Origin: Gemmatimonas phototrophica
GTDB lineage: Bacteria > Gemmatimonadota > Gemmatimonadetes > Gemmatimonadales > Gemmatimonadaceae
NCBI GenBank assembly: GCA_945870175.1
Contig: CAMBRJ010000078.1
Location: forward strand, 1-9,298
Direction: 5' to 3'
DNA: 9,298 bases
The notes beneath the pieces were generated by a model that was not told the DNA's origin, made no database searches, and worked only from the letters and a program-made list of their open reading frames with translations. Position 1 is the first letter of the stretch. Every line of letters starts with the position of its first letter. Both the position numbers and the translations under genes were made by a program. Below are positions 5,428-9,298 of this stretch, in pieces.

Positions 5428-7410
5428 ATGTTTGCACTCCGCTCGCTGCGTGCCCGCCTGCGCGCCATCGCTCTAATCGGGGCCGTCGGCATTCTTGCCG
5501 TCGCCATCGCTGGGCAGGTTGCCCTTCGTGTCGCGAAGTCGGCCACGGCCGATCTCGGCGACAACAACGTGGCGCAGCGCTATCAGATGGATAGTGACAT
5601 GATGCACGACGCGATGCGCGCTGACGTGCTCGAGGCGATGCTCATGGGCCAGCGCGGAGACAGCCGCGGTGTCAGCGCGGCCCGCGACGCGCTGCGCGAG
5701 CACAGCGCGCGATTCGTGACGTCACTCGACAGCGCGGCCGCCTCGATTAAAGATCCGACGATCGTGGCCTCGCTGCCGGAAACGCGCACGCAAGTTGTCA
5801 GGTACGCCACCGCGGCCACCGCCGTCACCGACGTGGCGTTGCGAGATGCCGCACAAGCGCGCACGAAGTACGAGACGTTCCGCACGCAATTCACGGTGGT
5901 CGAAGAGCGCATGGAGGCGTTCGGCGATGCGATCCAAGGGAGCTCACGCGCCGTCGAAGTACAAACCGAATCGCGATTTTCGCAGGCGGCCCAGTTCATC
6001 TGGGCGATCTTCGCGATCTTCTTCGTGTTTGGCCTGGCGTACGCGTGGCGCATTGCCCGATCGCTGGGCACTCGGATGGAACACATCGGCGCGCAGGTGA
6101 CGCGGTTGCAGGAGCAGGGGGTCGAAGTGGTGTCGCGCGCGTTGGCATCACTCGCGCGCGGCGAGATGGTCGCCATCTCGTCGCACCCGATCACACCGCT
6201 CAATGATCACTCGCCGGACGAACTCGGTACCGTCTCAGCGGCGGTCGACCGGATGGCGGCCGAATGTACGGAGTCGCTGGCCGCGTGTGTCCGAGCGCAG
6301 CGTGCGGTCACGCACACCGTCCAGGAGATCGAACGGATTGCCGGCCAGGCGCGCCAAGGCGTGCTCGGTGGGCGCAGCGATCGCACCGCGGTGCAGGGAC
6401 GCTTCGCCGATGTCCTCGCTGGTGTGGACGGACTGATGACCGCGATCGCCACACCGCTGGCTGCGGTGCAGCAGGTGCTGTCCGAAATGGCGAGCCGTAA
6501 TCTTGAGGTGCGCATGGACGGCGAGTTCGCCGGTGAGTTTGCACGGGTGCAGGACTCGTTGAACTCGGCCGTGCACAACATGGCGACCACACTTGGGCAG
6601 GTGCGCGTCTCGGCCTTCCAGGTAGACGACGCCGCGAACCAGCTGTCGTCGGGCGCGCAGCAGTTGGCGGATGGTGCGTCGACGCAGGCGGCCAACGCCG
6701 AGGAAATTAGCGCTTCGGTCACCGAATTGCAGACGCTGGCACAACGCTCCGCCACGCAGGCCGTCGAAGTGCAGACCGCCGCCCGCCTCGCGCAGGAGAG
6801 TGTGCAAGTGGGTGCCGAGTCGATGGTGGCGATGGGCGAGGACATGCTGCGCATCAAGCAATCAGCCGATGCCACGCATCGCATCGTGAAGACGATCGAT
6901 GAGATCGCATTTCAGACGAACCTGCTTGCCCTCAATGCCGCCGTGGAAGCCGCGCGTGCCGGTGACGCCGGTCGAGGATTTGCGGTGGTCGCGGAAGAGG
7001 TCCGCGCGCTGGCGATTCGTTCCGCGGACGCGGCCAAGCAGACGGCCGCGCTGATCGAGGAAGAGATTCAAAACGTGAGTCGTGGTGTGCGGCGCGAGCA
7101 GTCGGTGCGCGAGCAGCTCGTGGCCGCGCGGGCGCAGGTGGAGCGCGTGGGCATCATCGTCGAGGAGATCGTGACGGCGTCGGCGTTACAGGCGCGCGGA
7201 CTCGACGAGGTGAGTCGTGGTGTTTCGCTCATGAGCGAGGTCACCCAGACGGTGGCCAGCAACGCGGAGGAAAGCGCCGCCGCCTCCGAGGAACTGCTTG
7301 GGCAGGCGGGCGCGCTGGCCGAGGCGGTGCGCCGCTTCAAGACGGATGATATCAACACGCGTCAGGACGACTCGCGTTCGTTGAGTGCACGGCGACGAAA
7401 AGTCGCGTAG
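5428..7410 (+). CDS. Methyl-accepting chemotaxis protein
   Basis: This is a 660-residue transmembrane chemoreceptor. TM1 spans about 13-35, a helical periplasmic sensor runs to about 188 (four-helix-bundle style, no PAS or Cache motif seen), and TM2 covers about 190-209. A HAMP region follows TM2, and a second HAMP-like stretch sits around 300-385. The signalling domain then runs to the end. Its hairpin tip is EIAFQTNLLALNAAVEAARAG starting at Glu492, followed by GRGFAVVAEEVRALA, the most conserved block of the family, which binds CheA and CheW. Candidate methylation segments with paired Glu occur on both helices (around ANAEEIS and NAEESAAASEE). There is no C-terminal CheR-tethering pentapeptide; the protein ends in an Arg/Lys-rich tail. 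The ligand cannot be predicted. No che or flagellar genes are in the window, so it is an orphan receptor that joins an array encoded elsewhere. The ribosome site is weak. A FliA-like promoter and a hairpin lie upstream, and the gene is followed by a repeat element. Confidence 0.95.
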   Translation: MFALRSLRARLRAIALIGAVGILAVAIAGQVALRVAKSATADLGDNNVAQRYQMDSDMMHDAMRADVLEAMLMGQRGDSRGVSAARDALREHSARFVTSLDSAAASIKDPTIVASLPETRTQVVRYATAATAVTDVALRDAAQARTKYETFRTQFTVVEERMEAFGDAIQGSSRAVEVQTESRFSQAAQFIWAIFAIFFVFGLAYAWRIARSLGTRMEHIGAQVTRLQEQGVEVVSRALASLARGEMVAISSHPITPLNDHSPDELGTVSAAVDRMAAECTESLAACVRAQRAVTHTVQEIERIAGQARQGVLGGRSDRTAVQGRFADVLAGVDGLMTAIATPLAAVQQVLSEMASRNLEVRMDGEFAGEFARVQDSLNSAVHNMATTLGQVRVSAFQVDDAANQLSSGAQQLADGASTQAANAEEISASVTELQTLAQRSATQAVEVQTAARLAQESVQVGAESMVAMGEDMLRIKQSADATHRIVKTIDEIAFQTNLLALNAAVEAARAGDAGRGFAVVAEEVRALAIRSADAAKQTAALIEEEIQNVSRGVRREQSVREQLVAARAQVERVGIIVEEIVTASALQARGLDEVSRGVSLMSEVTQTVASNAEESAAASEELLGQAGALAEAVRRFKTDDINTRQDDSRSLSARRRKVA

Positions 7411-7443
7411 TCGAGACATCGGTCATCACGACCGCGGCCGCTA

Positions 7444-7521
7444 CAGCAACAGCCACAGCCACAGCAACAGCCACAGCAACAGCCACAGCCACAGCAACAG
7501 CAACAGCCACAGCAACAGCCA
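7444..7521 (+). repeat. Hexamer tandem array, 13 units of CAGCAA or CAGCCA
   Basis: Thirteen uninterrupted hexamers occur in the order 1221212211212 (1 = CAGCAA, 2 = CAGCCA). The array begins 33 bases after the chemoreceptor stop. Its translations (Ser-Asn-Ser-His or Val-Ala runs) are products of the repeat and not evidence of a gene. The last two hexamers also form the outer left arm of the palindrome that follows, so array and palindrome are physically one element. The unit length is a multiple of three, and the tract lies outside any convincing gene. Confidence 0.95.
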
Positions 7522-7633
7522 GAACACGGATGCCACCGGTCACACCGAACCAGCACAGATAAGCAAACCGCGCTTTTTGCTTATCTGTGTTTTTCCGTGC
7601 AATCGGTGGCATCCGTGTTCCGGCTGTTGCTGT
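7509..7633. repeat. Large imperfect palindrome (125 bases) between chemoreceptor and amidase
   Basis: Outer arms 7509-7538 and 7604-7633 pair at 29 of 30 positions, including a perfect 17-base stem (7522-7538 with 7604-7620, beginning GAACACGGATG). Inner arms 7554-7567 and 7576-7589 pair perfectly over 14 bases (beginning CACAGATAAG) around an eight-base loop. The segments between them (7539-7553 and 7590-7603) no longer pair, as if the arms were once identical and have diverged there. The outermost bases are the CAGCAA-type hexamers on the left and their complement CTGTTG on the right. From memory, short CATCCGTG/CACAGATAA palindromes are dispersed in several bacterial genomes, which suggests a REP- or MITE-like element. 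No transposase or target duplication is visible. Confidence 0.92.
7554..7594 (+). terminator. Possible intrinsic terminator after the chemoreceptor gene
   Basis: The perfect 14-base stem (7554-7567 with 7576-7589) is followed directly by five T residues at 7590-7594 on the plus strand. It would stop transcripts from the chemoreceptor before the amidase gene. The lower stem is A/T-rich and the T-run short, and the structure belongs to a repeat element, so termination may be incidental. Confidence 0.4.
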
Positions 7634-7706
7634 TGCGGTGGCGGTTGCCCGTTGCCCGTAGTCGTTTCGATCTATCGCCACGCAGCGAAGCAGGTAGTTT
7701 GGGTCC

Positions 7707-9263
7707 ATGACCAGACACGCCCAGCTCGCCACGGCCCTGCTGTTTGCCGCGACGTCGGCAACGACGATCTCCGCCCAGTCCGCCCGGCGGCCGTTTCGCC
7801 TCGAAGAAGCGACCATCGCCCAGATCCATGCCGCCTTCAAGGCGAAGACACTCACCTGTCGTGCGCTCACAAAGGCGTACCTCGAGCGCATCGACGCCCT
7901 CGATAAGCGGGGCCCGGCCCTCAACGCGATTATTCTGGTGAATCCGCAGGCGCTGGCGGTCGCCGACTCGCTCGATACGCGATATGCCACCGGCGGCCCC
8001 ACGGGACCACTGCATTGCATCCCGATGATCGTGAAGGACAATTTCGAGACCGTCGGCATGCAGACCACCGGCGGGTCACTGGCGCTCGAGGGATGGAAGC
8101 CGCTGCAGGACGCGACCATGGTGCGGCAGATCAAGCACGCTGGCGCGATCGTGCTGGCGAAGTCGAATCTCGCCGAATGGGCGTTCTCGCCATACGAAAC
8201 CGTGAGTTCAATTCTTCCGGGCTATTCGCATAATCCGTATGCGCTCGATCGGGTCACCGCCGGCTCCAGCGGCGGCACCGCCGCCGCCGTCGCCGCGAGC
8301 TTCGGCGCCGTTGGACTCGGTACCGATACCGGCAACTCCATTCGCGGGCCGTCGGCGCATCAGGCGCTGGTCGGTATTCGCTCCACCATGGGGCTCACGT
8401 CACGAGCCGGCGTGATCCCGCTCAACGCCTCGGCCGACGTGGCCGGTCCCATGGCCCGCACCGTCGCCGATGCCGTGGCGGTCTTCGAGGTCGTCGTGGG
8501 CAGTGATCCTGCGGATTCGGTCACGGCGCCCGCCGACGCCAAGCGCAGCGCGTCGTACGCCAGCTTTCTGGTGCGTGGTACGCTCAAGGGCGCGCGCATC
8601 GGCATTCTGAGGCAGGCGTACGAGCGTCCCACGCTCGATCCTGACGTCCAGCGCGTCTTCGAACGCGCCGTGGCCGACCTGCGGGCACAGGGCGCCGTAA
8701 TCGTCGAGGCGCGCGTGGACTCGCTCGACGCCATTCAGCGCCGGCAGCAGGGTGGCTGCAGTCCATTCAAGGCCGACCTCGAACGCTACTTCGCCGCGCG
8801 CGGTTCAAATGCACCGGTGAAAACCATCGACGAGCTGCTCCGCAGCCGGAAATTCCATCCCACAAACGAACAGCGCCTGCGCGACGCTGCGCAGGCCACC
8901 GAGATGCCCGAGGCCAGCGCCGGGTGCCAGAGCCGTGAGCGCGTGCGCAGTGCGCTGCGCGACGCTGTGCAACAGATGATGGATTCGCTCAAGATCGACG
9001 CCGCGATTTACCCCACGTGGAGCAATCCGCCGCGGCTCATCGGCGATCTGAACACGCCGCATGGTGACAACAGCCAACTGTTCTCGCCGAGCACCGGCTT
9101 CCCGGCCATCACCGTGCCGATGGGCTACACCCGCGACAATCGCCTGCCCGCCGGCATCAGTTTCCTCGGGCGCCCGTGGAGCGAAGGACGGCTCATTCAG
9201 CTCGTGTTCGACTACGAGCAGACCACCAAGCATCGCCGTGCGCCGGTACTGATGGCGCGCTGA
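7707..9263 (+). CDS. Secreted amidase-signature family enzyme
   Basis: The 518-residue protein has an N-terminal signal peptide (hydrophobic core about 7-20, likely cleavage in the ISAQS region near 23), so it should act outside the cytoplasm. The rest is a full-length amidase-signature hydrolase. The Ser-cisSer-Lys triad is visible: Lys110 in MIVKDNF, the cis Ser187 in TAGSSGG, and the nucleophile Ser211 in GTDTGNSIRGPS; the 24-residue gap between the serines is the family standard. The usual second Gly of the GGS motif is Asn210. The family hydrolyses amide bonds in very varied substrates (fatty acid amides, peptide amides, nitrogen compounds), and the substrate here cannot be told. It is not GatA of the tRNA amidotransferase: it is exported and no gatB or gatC is adjacent. 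The ribosome site is weak. The repeat element lies upstream and a second hexamer tract begins 12 bases after the stop. Confidence 0.93.
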   Translation: MTRHAQLATALLFAATSATTISAQSARRPFRLEEATIAQIHAAFKAKTLTCRALTKAYLERIDALDKRGPALNAIILVNPQALAVADSLDTRYATGGPTGPLHCIPMIVKDNFETVGMQTTGGSLALEGWKPLQDATMVRQIKHAGAIVLAKSNLAEWAFSPYETVSSILPGYSHNPYALDRVTAGSSGGTAAAVAASFGAVGLGTDTGNSIRGPSAHQALVGIRSTMGLTSRAGVIPLNASADVAGPMARTVADAVAVFEVVVGSDPADSVTAPADAKRSASYASFLVRGTLKGARIGILRQAYERPTLDPDVQRVFERAVADLRAQGAVIVEARVDSLDAIQRRQQGGCSPFKADLERYFAARGSNAPVKTIDELLRSRKFHPTNEQRLRDAAQATEMPEASAGCQSRERVRSALRDAVQQMMDSLKIDAAIYPTWSNPPRLIGDLNTPHGDNSQLFSPSTGFPAITVPMGYTRDNRLPAGISFLGRPWSEGRLIQLVFDYEQTTKHRRAPVLMAR

Positions 9264-9275
9264 TCACGTTCACGC

Positions 9276-9298
9276 AACAGCAACAGCAAAAAACAAAA
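9276..9298 (+). repeat. Second CAGCAA tract at the window end (cut off)
   Basis: Directly after the amidase gene come CAA, two CAGCAA hexamers (9278-9289) and an A-rich run that reaches the window edge. The unit is the same as in the array upstream of the amidase. Whether a palindrome follows, as it does at 7522, cannot be seen. Confidence 0.6.

Noticed and set aside
7444..7521. CRISPR array
   Set aside because: The units are contiguous hexamers with no spacers and no cas genes nearby.
7385..7906. 173-codon plus ORF with Ser-Asn-Ser-His repeats, and minus ORFs with Val-Ala or Cys-Gly repeats
   Set aside because: The repeats are simple translations of the CAGCAA/CAGCCA hexamer array; the ORF spans the palindrome and two gene ends and has no domain.

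Overview
The window reads as chromosomal DNA from a high-GC, Gram-negative-type bacterium. The proteins look most like those of Gemmatimonadota (Gemmatimonas and relatives). That assignment is from memory of the family style: PASTA-less Ser/Thr kinases ending the activation loop in SPEQ, secreted M1 peptidases with HETGH/GMEYP, secreted amidases, and basic Pro-rich mini-proteins. It was not made by a search. Signal peptides, a lipoprotein signal and a two-transmembrane chemoreceptor fit a diderm cell.

Layout. Positions 1-713 (minus) hold the first 237 codons of a Ser/Thr-kinase-like protein whose catalytic loop is degenerate (HRC in place of HRD), so it is probably a pseudokinase. It diverges from a 53-residue basic Pro-rich protein (872-1033, plus). 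That gene converges on a small unrecognised lipoprotein (1058-1549, minus). A divergent intergenic region with a near-consensus sigma-70-type promoter follows, serving a stand-alone response-regulator receiver (to 2279, plus). Next, all on the plus strand: a fusion of thioredoxin with a YtxJ/BrxC-like monothiol bacilliredoxin (2340-3074), a secreted M1-family zinc metallopeptidase (3183-5297), a double-HAMP-type methyl-accepting chemotaxis protein (5428-7410), and a secreted amidase-signature enzyme (7707-9263).

Regulation and repeats. The gap before the chemoreceptor holds a sequence resembling a FliA (sigma-28) promoter, followed at the expected transcript start by a hairpin. The gap between chemoreceptor and amidase is filled by a composite repeat: 13 hexamers (CAGCAA/CAGCCA), then a large near-perfect palindrome whose outer arms are made of the same hexamers and whose inner stem is followed by a T-run. 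A second CAGCAA tract starts just after the amidase stop and runs off the window, so the amidase may be bracketed by two copies.

The genes do not form one obvious pathway. They look like separate transcription units covering signalling (kinase-like protein, receiver, chemoreceptor), thiol redox repair (Trx-BrxC fusion) and exported hydrolases (M1 peptidase, amidase). I see no phage genes, transposase, tRNA, rRNA or CRISPR array. The best leads are the pseudokinase, the Trx-bacilliredoxin fusion and the hexamer/palindrome element around the amidase.
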